The notes under the pieces were generated by a model. It did no database searches and was not told where the DNA came from. It saw only the letters and a list, made by a program, of their open reading frames with translations. Positions 24,972 through 33,575 of a DNA stretch of 64,000 nt are shown here, one piece after another. The position numbers were made by a program, and so were the translations under genes. Source of the DNA: Terracoccus luteus. Lineage in GTDB: Bacteria > Actinomycetota > Actinomycetes > Actinomycetales > Dermatophilaceae. Location of the stretch: contig NZ_RBXT01000001.1 in assembly GCF_003635045.1 (NCBI RefSeq), positions 3,038,001-3,102,000 on the forward strand, in the 5' to 3' direction. Position 1 is the stretch's first letter. Every line of letters starts with the position of its first letter.

Positions 24972-25604
24972 TCAGCGCCGGCGAAGCACGACGACGATGT
25001 CGAGGGCGACCCGCTCACCGTCGGCGGTGGGCACCGGTCGATCGCGCACCCCGGCGTCGACGACGTCGACCGGCAGCCCGGCCACCTCGGCGATCACCTC
25101 GTCGGGGTCGTACAGCACGTCCCTGCTGCTCGGACCGCCGTGCCCCTCGGTGAGGTTGCGGCCCGCGTGGCCCACGACGACGAGGCGCCCACCCGGTCGC
25201 AGCGCCTCGACCCCGCGGCGCCAGGCCTCGGCCCGCTCGGGCAGTGGCAGCTGCAGGTAGCAGAAGAGCACGGCGTCGTACTCGCCCGTGGCGCCCGGTC
25301 CGGCCGGCCGCGGTGCCGCCTGCGTGGCGTCCGAGACCACCGCGGTCAGTCGCCCGGAGTCGTCGCCCAGTCGCTTCGTCGCCAGCGTCCGCATCCGCTC
25401 GACGGCCACCACCGAGTAGTCGGATGCCATGACGTGCCAATCCTGCTCGGCCAACCAGATCGCGTTGCGGCCTTCACCCGCAGCGACGTCGAGCACGGCG
25501 CCGGGCGACAGGTCCGAGAAGATCTCCGCCACGAAACGGTTGGGCTCCACCGACCAGACGAGGTCGGTGGCGGCGTACCGGGCGTCCCAGTCCGATGCGT
25601 CCAC
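24972..25604 (-). CDS. Class I SAM-dependent methyltransferase
   Basis: The protein has 210 residues from the GTG at 25604, preceded by AGGAGG. It has WDARYAATDLVWSVEPNRFVAE at the N-terminus, SAM motif VLDVAAGEGRNAIWLA and GEYDAVLFCYLQLP. The pattern resembles tellurite/thiopurine-type or small-molecule methyltransferases of actinobacteria. The acceptor is unknown. It converges with the lipase gene and diverges from the next VOC gene. Confidence 0.85.
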   Translation of the reverse strand: MDASDWDARYAATDLVWSVEPNRFVAEIFSDLSPGAVLDVAAGEGRNAIWLAEQDWHVMASDYSVVAVERMRTLATKRLGDDSGRLTAVVSDATQAAPRPAGPGATGEYDAVLFCYLQLPLPERAEAWRRGVEALRPGGRLVVVGHAGRNLTEGHGGPSSRDVLYDPDEVIAEVAGLPVDVVDAGVRDRPVPTADGERVALDIVVVLRRR

Positions 25605-25709
25605 GACGGGCACCTCCTGCAGCGCGGTTCCGGCGGTCGACTCCGCCCTCGGCCCCAGCGTAGGCCGCGGGCGTATCGTGCGGTCGACGTCGGACGGAAG
25701 GACCAGCTC

Positions 25710-26129
25710 GTGAGCAGCACCGATCGACCGGCCGCGAACGCGGCGATCCCCATCCTGCGCATCTTCGACCGCGCCAAGGCGTACGAGTTCTACCGCGACT
25801 TCCTCGGCTTCGAGGTCGTCTGGGAACACCGCTTCGAGCCGGACCTGCCGCTGTACGCCGAGGTCCGGCGCGACGGCATCCGGCTGCACCTGAGCGAGCA
25901 CCACGGCGACGCCAGCCCGGGCGCCGCCGTCATCGTCGAGGTCGACGACGCCCGAGCCCTGCAGGAGCGGCTGCTCGCCGCCCGGTACGGCTTCGCCCGG
26001 CCGGGGCTGAGCGACGACGGCTGGGCCCTCACCGTCACGGTGACCGACCCGTTCCACAACCGCATCGTCTTCGCCGAGCGCACGAGCACGAACCCACCGG
26101 CCGACCGGGTGCCGCCGGCCGACGACTGA
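25710..26129 (+). CDS. Glyoxalase-superfamily (bleomycin-resistance-like) protein
   Basis: The protein has 139 residues from the GTG at 25710 after GGAAGGA. Family features are PILRIFDRAKAYEFYRDFLG, EVVWEHRFEPDLPLYAEV, LHLSEHHGDASPG and a closing VTDPFHNRIVF. It matches the 'glyoxalase superfamily' group related to bleomycin-binding proteins. Whether it binds an antibiotic or another substrate is not shown. Confidence 0.85.
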   Translation: MSSTDRPAANAAIPILRIFDRAKAYEFYRDFLGFEVVWEHRFEPDLPLYAEVRRDGIRLHLSEHHGDASPGAAVIVEVDDARALQERLLAARYGFARPGLSDDGWALTVTVTDPFHNRIVFAERTSTNPPADRVPPADD

Positions 26130-26155
26130 CCCGTCCACGGTGGTCGGGCTGCGGC

Positions 26156-27136
26156 TCAGCCCGGCAGCGAGGCCAGCCAGGGCTCGACCCGGGCCACGAC
26201 GGCATCCGGCACCTCGAGCTGCGGGGTGTGGCCGACGCCGGCGAGGATCTCCCTCTCCCAGGCGGGCTTGCTCTCGGCCGTCGCGCGGGCGGCGCCGACC
26301 GGGACGAGCTTGTCGAGCTCGCCGTGCAGCAGCAGGGTCGGCTGGCGCACCCGGGTGATGAGGGCCGGGTAGCGGTTGCCGGAACGGAGGATGCGCAGCA
26401 GCGACCGCGCCGCGCCGAGGAAGGCGCGCTCGGCCCCGGGAAGGGTGCGGCGCCAGGCGGCCAGCTCGACCCCGGCGTCGACGACGGCCGCGTCGGCCCG
26501 CGACGGGTCGGCGAAGCACACGGCGACGGTGCGCAGCACGCGCTGCCGGTCGGTGAACCGGGCGGCGTTGCGCTGCATGTAGCGCTCACCGACGAACGGC
26601 GTCGCGTACACGGCGAACTCCAGCAGCACCTGCCGGTCCGGTCGCACGCCGGGAGTGGGCAGGGAGGCGTCGACGAGCACGAGCGCCTCGACGACCTCAG
26701 GGAACCGGTCGGCGACGAGCAACGAGATCATGCCGCCCATCGAGTTGCCCATGAGCACGGCCGGTTCGCCGACGACCTCGCGCACGAAGCGGGCGACGAG
26801 GGCGGCGTTGTCGCGCACGTTGCTCGACCGGCCCTCGTGGGGGGTCAGGCCGAAGCCGACGAGGTCGAGGGCCACAACCCGACGGTGGCGGGCCAGGGCG
26901 GGCGCGACACCGACCCAGTTGAGGTGAGAGCCGCCGAGGCCGTGCACGAGCACGAGCGGGGGCGCCGCAGCCTCAACCCCGTCGCGGGCCTCCGTCGGAC
27001 CGCCGAAGTCGACCCAGTGCACCGGCCCGCCGAGGTCGGCGTAGCGGCTGCGCCCACCCCACGGGGCGGCGAGGTCGACGGGCGCACCGACAGGCGCCCC
27101 CGTCGTGGTGTCCGGGTGGCCGGCGGCGGTCGTCAT
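26156..27136 (-). CDS. Alpha/beta-fold hydrolase
   Basis: The protein has 326 residues from the ATG at 27136. The oxyanion motif is LVLVHGLGGSHLNW, the nucleophile Ser132 sits in GNSMGG, and a late HGELDKLVP and GVGHTPQLEVPD supply the acid and His. It resembles meta-cleavage hydrolases and epoxide-hydrolase-like esterases. The substrate is unknown. It follows the ECF42 sigma gene by nine bases on the same strand, so it may be in that regulon. Confidence 0.85.
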   Translation of the reverse strand: MTTAAGHPDTTTGAPVGAPVDLAAPWGGRSRYADLGGPVHWVDFGGPTEARDGVEAAAPPLVLVHGLGGSHLNWVGVAPALARHRRVVALDLVGFGLTPHEGRSSNVRDNAALVARFVREVVGEPAVLMGNSMGGMISLLVADRFPEVVEALVLVDASLPTPGVRPDRQVLLEFAVYATPFVGERYMQRNAARFTDRQRVLRTVAVCFADPSRADAAVVDAGVELAAWRRTLPGAERAFLGAARSLLRILRSGNRYPALITRVRQPTLLLHGELDKLVPVGAARATAESKPAWEREILAGVGHTPQLEVPDAVVARVEPWLASLPG

Positions 27137-27145
27137 GTGGGCAAC

Positions 27146-28492
27146 CTACCCAGCGCCCCGCGCGCCCCGGCGGGCCCGGTCCCCCTCCCGTCGCAGGTGC
27201 GCCCGCTCGGCGACGTTCTCGGTCAGGCTCGCCGCCCGGTCGAACTCCGCGGCGGCCTCGGCTGGGCACCCGATCCGCCCCAGCAGGGCCGTTCGGGCCA
27301 CGTGCGGGGCCGGATGCCGGTCGAGGCCCGGGTGGTCGGCCAGCACCGCGTCGACCTCCCGCAGTCCCGCGGCGGGGCCGTCGACCTCGGCGAGAGCCAC
27401 CGCCCGGTTGAGCCGGACGACCGCCGTCGGTGACAGGGTGAGCAGCCGGTCGTAGAGGGCCAGCACCGCTCGCCAGTCGGTGTCGGCCGCCGTCGAGGCG
27501 TCGGTGTGCACCGCAGCGATCGCCGCCTGCAGCTGGTAGGGGCCGGGTCGTCCCCGGCGCAGGCAGGACCGCACGATGGCGTGGCCCTCCGCGACGAGGC
27601 CTGAGTCCCACCGCGTGCGGTCCTGCTCGGCCAGCAGCACTGGCTCGCCGCCGGGCCCCGTGCGGGCGCCCCGGCGGGCGTCGGTGAGCAGCAGGAGCGC
27701 GAGCAGCCCGGCCGCCTCGGGCTCGTCGGGCATGAGCTCGACGAGCACCCGGCCCAGCCGCACCGCCTCGGCACAGAGGTCGGTGCGCACGAGGTTCTCC
27801 CCCGACGTCGCCCGGTGCCCCTCGGTGAAGACGAGGTAGACGACGGCGAGCACGGCTGACAGCCGGTCGGGCAGCTCGCTGTCGTGGGGCACCCGGTAGG
27901 GGATGCCGGCATCCCGGATCTTGTTCTTGGCCCGGACGATCCGCTGCGCCATCGTCGCCTCGGGGACGAGGAAGGCGCGGGCGATCTCAGACGTCGTCAG
28001 CCCACCGAGCAGGCGCAGTGTCAAGGCCACCTGGGCCGGCCGCCCGAGCGCCGGGTGGCAGCAGGTGAAGATCAGCCGCAGTCGTTCGTCGCGCACGGGT
28101 CCCTCCTCCGGTGGCGGATCGTCGGCCGCCGTGAGCACGAGCGACTCGGCGTGCCGCCGGTCGCGGCTCGACTCGCGGCGCACCCGGTCGATGGCCCGGC
28201 GGCGGGCGGTCGTGATGATCCAGCCGGCCGGGCTCGGCGGCATCCCCTCGACCGGCCACCGCTCGACGGCCACCGCGAAGGCCTCGGCCACGGACTCCTC
28301 CGCGAGGTCGATGTCGCCGAGCGACCGGATGAGCACCGACACCGCGCGGCCGTGCTCGTCGCGGAAGACGCGGGCGATCTCGTCGCCCGACGCGCCCGAC
28401 GCGCCCGACGCGCCCGACGCGCCCGACGCGCCCGACGCGCCCACCGTGGCGCTGCCGTCGGCCACGCCGTCCCCGTCACCCGTTGCGGTCAC
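27146..28492 (-). CDS. ECF42-group sigma factor with C-terminal TPR-like extension
   Basis: The protein has 448 residues from the GTG at 28492. An unusual N-terminal Gly-Ala-Ser tandem repeat (six units) precedes region 2 (VFRDEHGRAVSVLIRSLGD) and region 4 (LTLRLLGGLTTSEIARAFLV). A long helical C-terminal domain (LALYDRLLTLSPTAVVRLNR) is the TPR-like tail diagnostic of ECF42. These sigma factors have no membrane anti-sigma factor, are linked to DGPF proteins, and are controlled through their C-terminal domain. The DGPF gene lies two bases upstream. Confidence 0.88.
   Translation of the reverse strand: MTATGDGDGVADGSATVGASGASGASGASGASGASGDEIARVFRDEHGRAVSVLIRSLGDIDLAEESVAEAFAVAVERWPVEGMPPSPAGWIITTARRRAIDRVRRESSRDRRHAESLVLTAADDPPPEEGPVRDERLRLIFTCCHPALGRPAQVALTLRLLGGLTTSEIARAFLVPEATMAQRIVRAKNKIRDAGIPYRVPHDSELPDRLSAVLAVVYLVFTEGHRATSGENLVRTDLCAEAVRLGRVLVELMPDEPEAAGLLALLLLTDARRGARTGPGGEPVLLAEQDRTRWDSGLVAEGHAIVRSCLRRGRPGPYQLQAAIAAVHTDASTAADTDWRAVLALYDRLLTLSPTAVVRLNRAVALAEVDGPAAGLREVDAVLADHPGLDRHPAPHVARTALLGRIGCPAEAAAEFDRAASLTENVAERAHLRREGDRARRGARGAG
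28387..28443. repeat. In-gene 9-bp tandem repeat (CCCGACGCG) in the ECF42 N-terminus
   Basis: Six exact copies plus a partial, in frame, encode Gly-Ala-Ser units on the minus strand. Exact identity of all copies suggests recent slippage, so copy number may vary between strains. Confidence 0.95.
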
Positions 28493-28493
28493 G

Positions 28494-28889
28494 TCACGAC
28501 GTGCTCGGGGCCTGGCCCGGGTCACCCTCGCCCTGGAACGGGCGGACCTCGACCGGCAGGCCCGTCGCGGCCGCGATGCGCCGGGCCCACCCGAGCACGA
28601 CGTCGTAGTCGTCCGACTGCACGATCGACACCCCGCCGAGGTGCTCCTTGATCTCGGCGAAGGGGCCGTCCGTGAGCACGGCGTCGGCCGCGTGCGCCGG
28701 GCCGCGGGTGGCGCGGACCGTCGTCGCGGATGCCGGGTCGGCCAGTCCGCCGGCGAAGACCCACCCGCCGGCGGCACGGATGTCGTCGTTGACGACCTCG
28801 AGGTCGGCCATCACCTGGGTGAGGTCGAGCTCCTCCGGCGTGGGGGTGGGACCTTCGGGCTGGAACAGGCTGATGAGGTACGTGGTCAT
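28494..28889 (-). CDS. DGPF/YCII-domain protein, partner of the ECF42 sigma factor
   Basis: The protein has 131 residues from an ATG preceded by AGGAGATGAC. The signature LTDGPFAEIKEHLGG gives the DGPF motif; the fold is a YCII-type ferredoxin-like barrel. In ECF42 loci one or more DGPF genes are adjacent targets of the sigma factor. Their biochemical role is unknown. It is first gene of this short operon. Confidence 0.9.
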   Translation of the reverse strand: MTTYLISLFQPEGPTPTPEELDLTQVMADLEVVNDDIRAAGGWVFAGGLADPASATTVRATRGPAHAADAVLTDGPFAEIKEHLGGVSIVQSDDYDVVLGWARRIAAATGLPVEVRPFQGEGDPGQAPSTS

Positions 28890-28936
28890 GTCATCTCCTC
28901 GGTGCGGGGCCACCCTCGCGGCGGCCGCTCACCCAC

Positions 28937-28965
28937 TACACGAACGGGCAGGACGCGGATCGACA
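28937..28965 (-). promoter_or_regulatory. Possible ECF42-type promoter (TGTCGA, 17 bases, CGTGTA)
   Basis: On the minus strand TGTCGA (28965-28960) equals the -35 reported for ECF42 targets. The -10 region 17 bases on (CGTGTA, 28942-28937) only partly fits the expected CGA/TC-type core. It lies about 50 bases upstream of the DGPF start, which would make the locus self-activating. Confidence 0.35.
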
Positions 28966-29036
28966 CACAGTCGGCACCGATCCACACCGTCGCCCGACAT
29001 TCTGGCGCGCCGCTGACGCCGGGGTGGGGTGAGCGG

Positions 29037-29465
29037 TCAGCGGTCCGACAGTCGGCGGTACAGCTCGGGGTCGAGCCCGGGGTAGATGCGGTATCCGGCC
29101 TTGGCCCGGTGGGCGAAAGACGAGTAGAAGCCCTGCGCGTCATCGGTCAGCAGGTCGACGCGCTGCACCCCGGCGTCCCTGCTCGCGGCCTCGACGAGTG
29201 CCGTGGCCACCCCGCGGTACCGCCAGTCCGACCGCACGCCGAGCTGGGCGAGAAAGCCCTGCACGATGCCGTCGCCGAACAGGTGGGCGAAGCCGACGAC
29301 CGCACCGTCGGAGTCGAGCGCGACGCTCGTGCTCACCCCGGGCGCCCCACAGCCCAGCCGGGCCACGTCCGGGTCGGAGTAGGTCGGCCATCCCAGCTCG
29401 GCGCAGACCGCCGCCACCCCGTCGGCGTGGGCGTCGGTGAAGGGCACGACGGCGAAGGTCTCCAT
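29037..29465 (-). CDS. GNAT family N-acetyltransferase
   Basis: The protein has 142 residues from the ATG at 29465. The acetyl-CoA motif is LGVRSDWRYRGVATALVEAA, with a C-terminal QGFYSSFAHRAKAGYRIYPG typical of short GNATs. The substrate is unknown. It stands alone after the terminator of the ThuA gene. Confidence 0.85.
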   Translation of the reverse strand: METFAVVPFTDAHADGVAAVCAELGWPTYSDPDVARLGCGAPGVSTSVALDSDGAVVGFAHLFGDGIVQGFLAQLGVRSDWRYRGVATALVEAASRDAGVQRVDLLTDDAQGFYSSFAHRAKAGYRIYPGLDPELYRRLSDR

Positions 29466-29528
29466 GACGGCGATCGTGCCCCACGGCATCCGGGCGGGCC
29501 AGAGGCTGCGACCGCAGGCTCCGGACAG

Positions 29529-29568
29529 CACGATGCCCACCCGGCGGATGGGCCGGGTGGGCATCGTG
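29529..29568 (-). terminator. 17-bp perfect stem-loop downstream of the thuA-like gene
   Basis: Arms 29529-29545 and 29552-29568 pair perfectly around a 6-base loop, 28 bases after the stop of the last gene of the large cluster. There is no T-run, as usual in such G+C-rich genomes. Confidence 0.88.
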
Positions 29569-29595
29569 GAACGCGCCAGACGGCGCCACGTCAGG

Positions 29596-30789
29596 TCAGA
29601 CGTCGGCGTCGCGCAGACCCGTCTGCCACTCGATGAGGTCGGCGACCTTGCTCACGAGCACGCGAGCCCCGGGGATGCCGGTGGCCTGCGCCCGGGCCGT
29701 GCGCAGGGCCTGGATGGCGGCCTTGCGGTCGCCCGCGTCGGCCGCCTTCTCGGCGTTGGCGAGCGTCTTGCGCAGCTGCGCCTTGGCCGACTCGCTCGTC
29801 GTCGAGCCGTCACCGGCCGAGGCGACGATCTTGCGCACCTCGGAGAAGGTGACGCAGTCTCCGCCGCCGCTGACCTTGCCGGCGGTCCACTCGATGCCGC
29901 CCTTGAGGTGCTCGAGGAAGGCCGGGTCCTCGTACGACGCCTCGACGTGACCGGCGCCCTCGTACCAGGAGCGACCACCCATGAAGTTCTGGCACCACGA
30001 GATCGGGTGGTCCTCGCCCATCGTGCCGCCGCTGTACGTCGACTCGTCGAGCGTGAGCAGCACGCGCACCGAACCGCGCGGGTTGGTCGAGAAGTTGTAC
30101 CACTCGTCGAAGCGCTCCCAGGCCATCGGGAGGTGCATCGTCGACGGGTGCGTCGGGTCCTCGACCCGCATCGTCGCCGTCTGCTGCGCCGGGTGGTTGA
30201 CGAAGCGCGCCCCACCACCGGACAGCTTGGAGTACCACGGCACGGTGTGCATCGTGTCGGTCGCGGCGTGCAGGCCGACGTAGCCGCCACCGCTCTGGAT
30301 GTAGCCCTTGAAGGCGTTCAGCTCACGGTTGTCGAGCAGCCGGGGCAGGCTCGGGTCGAGGCTGTTCGTGTTGTCGACCGGCGAGTCGAAGATGATCGTC
30401 GCGTACTGCTTGAGGTTCTCGGTGCTGCTGAACGGCGTGGTCTCGAGGCTCAGCCCCGGCTGACCGGGCGAGCCCGGGCCCCACCAGCCACCCGAGCTGT
30501 TCGGCGGGTCCCACACGTCCACCGTGAACCCGCTCTCCTCGCCCATCGCGATGACGGCGTTCGTCGTCTCGTCGATGTGCGAGTGGCGGAACCCGAGGGT
30601 CTTGCCGACGATGAGCACCTTGTAGGGCTCGTCGTCGTCCGCGGTGGCGGCGGTCGGCGCGACGGCACCGGTCGCGGCGGCCGGGGCGGCCGTCGCCGGC
30701 GCACCCCCGAAGCCGACGGCCAGTGCTCCCAGGCCGACCACGGCAGCGAGCAGCTGCTTCGTGCCGACACGTCGATGTGTCGTGGTCAT
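29596..30789 (-). CDS. Secreted ThuA-domain protein with C-terminal helical repeat domain
   Basis: The protein has 397 residues. A signal peptide (LLAAVVGLGALAVGFGG, cleavage near ATAAPA) precedes a ThuA glutamine-amidotransferase-like domain: YKVLIVGKTLGFRHSHIDET, GGYVGLHAATDTMHTVPWY and the C-terminal HPISWCQNFMGGRSWYEGAGH. ThuA proteins act with ThuB-type dehydrogenases on 3-keto sugars in rhizobia. The last 85 residues form a FIVAR/FIMAH-like helical hairpin (SAKAQLRKTLANAEKAADAG), also present at the end of the PQQ-type dehydrogenase in the same cluster. It is the last gene of the cluster. Confidence 0.85.
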   Translation of the reverse strand: MTTTHRRVGTKQLLAAVVGLGALAVGFGGAPATAAPAAATGAVAPTAATADDDEPYKVLIVGKTLGFRHSHIDETTNAVIAMGEESGFTVDVWDPPNSSGGWWGPGSPGQPGLSLETTPFSSTENLKQYATIIFDSPVDNTNSLDPSLPRLLDNRELNAFKGYIQSGGGYVGLHAATDTMHTVPWYSKLSGGGARFVNHPAQQTATMRVEDPTHPSTMHLPMAWERFDEWYNFSTNPRGSVRVLLTLDESTYSGGTMGEDHPISWCQNFMGGRSWYEGAGHVEASYEDPAFLEHLKGGIEWTAGKVSGGGDCVTFSEVRKIVASAGDGSTTSESAKAQLRKTLANAEKAADAGDRKAAIQALRTARAQATGIPGARVLVSKVADLIEWQTGLRDADV

Positions 30790-30838
30790 GAGTGTCTCCC
30801 TCTGTCTGTGCCCTGGGCGGCGGTCGCTCGGGGCCTCG

Positions 30839-30868
30839 CCCGTCGGGTCGCGGTCGCGACCCGACGGG
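30839..30868 (-). terminator. 14-bp perfect stem-loop between isomerase-like and ThuA genes
   Basis: CCCGTCGGGTCGCG (30839-30852) is followed by two bases and its exact complement (30855-30868), 18 bases after the upstream stop. ThuA may therefore be transcribed by read-through or from its own promoter. Confidence 0.85.
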
Positions 30869-30886
30869 AAGTGTGTGGATGCTGCG

Positions 30887-31897
30887 TCAGTCCTTGCTGC
30901 TGCTGAACGCCGAGTCGAACGCGGCGTCCGGCTTGTCGAAGTTGAGCGACCGGACGAACTCGAGGGCGTTCGGCGCACCGAGCAGGCGGTCCATGCCGGC
31001 GTCCTCCCACTCGATGCTGATCGGGCCGTCGTAGCCGATGGCGTTGAGGGTGCGGAAGCAGTCCTCCCACGGCACGTCGCCGTGGCCCGTGGAGACGAAG
31101 TCCCAGCCGCGGCGCGGGTCGCCCCAGGGCAGGTGCGAGCCGAGACGGCCGTTGCGGCCGTTGCCGATCCGCTTTCGGGCGTCCTTGCAGTCGACGTGGT
31201 AGATGCGGTCCTTGAAGTCCCAGATGAACCCGGCCGGGTCGAGGTCCTGCCACACCATGTGGCTCGGGTCCCAGTTGAGGCCGAAGGCCTCGCGGTGCCC
31301 GATGGCCTCGAGGGTGCGCACCGTCGACCAGTAGTCGTAGGCGATCTCGCTCGGGTGCACCTCGTGGGCGAAGCGGACGCCGACCTCGTCGTAGACGTCG
31401 AGGATCGGGTTCCAGCGGTCGGCGAACTCCTGGTAGCCGGCCTCGATGACGTCGTCACCCACCGGCGGGAACATCGCGACGTACTTCCACACCGGCGAGC
31501 CCGTGAACCCGATGACGGTCTTCACACCGAGCTTCGCGGCGGCGCGGGCCGTGTCGGCCATCCGCTGCCCGGCGCGCTGGCGCACGCCCTCCGGGTCGCC
31601 GTCACCCCAGATGTCGGCGGGGAGGATGTCCTTGTGCCGCTGGTCGATCGGGTCGTCGCACACGGCCTGGCCGACGAGGTGGTTGGAGACCGCCCACACC
31701 TTGAGTCCGTGCCTGGCGAGGATCTCGTGCCGCGACTCGACGTAGCCGTCCTCGTTCAGGGCGCGGTCGACCTCGAAGTGGTCGCCCCAGCAGGCGATCT
31801 CGAGGCCGTCGTAGCCCCACTCACCGGCGAGGCGGCACACCTCCTCGAAGGGCAGGTCGGCCCACTGGCCGGTGAAGAGGGTGATGGGTCGGGACAT
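30887..31897 (-). CDS. Sugar phosphate isomerase/epimerase-like TIM-barrel protein
   Basis: The protein has 336 residues from an ATG after GGAGAAC. The xylose-isomerase-like TIM barrel (COG1082) has metal-site stretches [37 protein letters not shown] and [13 protein letters not shown], giving Glu, Asp, His and Glu ligands. It has no signal peptide, so it is cytoplasmic. In 3-keto-glycoside pathways such proteins act as lyases or epimerases after a Gfo/Idh/MocA dehydrogenase; a dehydrogenase of that kind is encoded upstream in this cluster. Confidence 0.88.
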   Translation of the reverse strand: MSRPITLFTGQWADLPFEEVCRLAGEWGYDGLEIACWGDHFEVDRALNEDGYVESRHEILARHGLKVWAVSNHLVGQAVCDDPIDQRHKDILPADIWGDGDPEGVRQRAGQRMADTARAAAKLGVKTVIGFTGSPVWKYVAMFPPVGDDVIEAGYQEFADRWNPILDVYDEVGVRFAHEVHPSEIAYDYWSTVRTLEAIGHREAFGLNWDPSHMVWQDLDPAGFIWDFKDRIYHVDCKDARKRIGNGRNGRLGSHLPWGDPRRGWDFVSTGHGDVPWEDCFRTLNAIGYDGPISIEWEDAGMDRLLGAPNALEFVRSLNFDKPDAAFDSAFSSSKD

Positions 31898-31952
31898 CGT
31901 CGTTCTCCTTCTCGGGGGTGGCGCGGTGCGCCGGTCTCTGGTGCGGAGGTGT

Positions 31953-32023
31953 CGGAGGGGAGCACCCGCAGGACGGCACGGCCGGACGGCCGCGCCCCCG
32001 GTCGGTCAGGGTGTTCCCCTCCG
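31953..32023 (-). terminator. Long stem-loop after the eboF-like gene
   Basis: Arms around 31953-31967 and 32009-32023 pair with one mismatch (core GGAGGGGAGCACCC against GGGTGTTCCCCTCC) and enclose a G+C-rich loop with an inner hairpin. It starts 10 bases after the EboF stop codon. Confidence 0.6.
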
Positions 32024-32032
32024 GCGGGGTTC

Positions 32033-33556
32033 TCAGACGCTGGCGGGCTCACCCACCTCGGACGGCTCGCTCCGTGAGACGGATGCAGCGGATCCGCCAC
32101 TGCGCGTGTCGATCCCGGCCGCCTCGAGCAGCAGGTCGTGCACGTCGGTGGCGGCGAAACCGTCACGGACGAGAGCGGGGTCGGAGCAGAGCACGACGGG
32201 CCCGTCCTGCGCGTCCGACGGCATCCGGCCGTGGCTGCCGCGCACGGGCGCCGGGTCGAGCGGGACGACGCTCATGGCGTACCGCAGCCCGACCTTCTTG
32301 CGCACCAGTGACATCGCCGCCTTCGGCTTGGCCAGACGGTCCTCGGGGTCGAAGAACAGCTCGGCCGGGTCGTAGCCGGGCTTGCGGTGGATCTCGACGC
32401 CGCGGGCGAAGTCGGGGGCCCGTGCGTCGTCGAGCCAGTAGTAGTAGGTGATCCAGGCCCGCTCGTCGGCGACGACGACGAGGTCGCCGGCGTTGGCGTG
32501 GTCGAGGCCCACCGCAGCCTGGCCCTCCCGGTCGAGCACCTCGGCCACCCCGGGCGTGCTCTCCAGCAGCGTGCGCACGTGCTCGAGGTCGCCCTCGTCG
32601 CGGACGTAGACGTGCGCGACCTGGTGGTCCGCGACGGCGAACGCCCGCGAGGCCCACGGGTCGAGGTACTCCATGCCGGCCTGGGTGTACACCTCGAGCA
32701 GGCCCTGGCGGCGCAGCATCCGGTTGACGTCGACCGGCTGGTCGACCTCGGTGATGCCGTACTCGCTGACGACGACGACCGTGACGCCGAGGCGCTGGGC
32801 GTCGTCGAGCAAGGGGGCGAGGGCGCCGTCGAGCTCACGGGCGGCGGCCCGCGCCTGCGGCGAGTCGGGACCGAACCGCTGGAGGTCGTAGTCGAGGTGC
32901 GGCACGTAGGCGAGCGTGAGGTCGTGCTCGGGCATGAGCAGCCGGGTCGCCTCGATGATCCAGCGCGAGCTGGCGATGGATGCCGTCGGGCCCCAGTACT
33001 GGAAGAGCGGGAACTCCCCGAGGGCGTCGACGAGGCGGTCGCGCAGCGCCGGCGGGCGGGTGTAGCAGTCGGGCGCCTTCTTCCCGTCGGCGAAGTAGAT
33101 CGGCCGCGGGGTGACGATCGAGTCGACCTCCATGCCCATCGCGTACCACCAGCAGACGTTGGCGACCTTCGCCGTCGGGTGGGCGCGGCGCAGCGCGTGC
33201 CACACCTTCTCGCCCTCGACGAGCCGGTTGTGCTGCCGCCAGAGGAAGACCTCACCGAGCTCGCGGAAGAACCAGCCGTTGCCGACGGCACCGTGCTGCG
33301 CCGGCATCCGACCCGTGAGCATGCTCGACTGCACCGAGCAGGTGACGGCCGGGAGCACGGGCGTCAACGCGCTCTGCCAGCCCGCGGAGGCGACGGCGCG
33401 CAGCCGCGGCATGTCGGCCAGCGCGCGGGGGGTCAGGCCGACGACGTCGACGAGCAGGACGGGTCGGGGGCTGCCCCCGTCACCTGCGCCCGTCTGGGCC
33501 GTCGTGTGGACAGCCGTGTGCTTCGTGGTCGGGTCGTTCGCGGTCGTCTGCGTCAT
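32033..33556 (-). CDS. eboF: EboF-like alkaline-phosphatase/nucleotide-pyrophosphatase superfamily protein
   Basis: The protein has 507 residues from the ATG at 33556. Superfamily metal and nucleophile motifs are VLLVDVVGLTPRAL (first Asp), TCSVQSSMLTGRMPAQHG (nucleophile Ser/Thr), YVPHLDYDLQRFG (Asp-His pair), VVVVSEYGITE and DHQVAHVYV. No signal peptide is evident, so it is probably cytoplasmic. In Ebo clusters this enzyme is predicted to cleave a phosphodiester or pyrophosphate of the pathway intermediate. It is 19 bases downstream of eboE. Confidence 0.85.
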   Translation of the reverse strand: MTQTTANDPTTKHTAVHTTAQTGAGDGGSPRPVLLVDVVGLTPRALADMPRLRAVASAGWQSALTPVLPAVTCSVQSSMLTGRMPAQHGAVGNGWFFRELGEVFLWRQHNRLVEGEKVWHALRRAHPTAKVANVCWWYAMGMEVDSIVTPRPIYFADGKKAPDCYTRPPALRDRLVDALGEFPLFQYWGPTASIASSRWIIEATRLLMPEHDLTLAYVPHLDYDLQRFGPDSPQARAAARELDGALAPLLDDAQRLGVTVVVVSEYGITEVDQPVDVNRMLRRQGLLEVYTQAGMEYLDPWASRAFAVADHQVAHVYVRDEGDLEHVRTLLESTPGVAEVLDREGQAAVGLDHANAGDLVVVADERAWITYYYWLDDARAPDFARGVEIHRKPGYDPAELFFDPEDRLAKPKAAMSLVRKKVGLRYAMSVVPLDPAPVRGSHGRMPSDAQDGPVVLCSDPALVRDGFAATDVHDLLLEAAGIDTRSGGSAASVSRSEPSEVGEPASV

Positions 33557-33575
33557 GCGTGTCTCCGTTGTGTCG

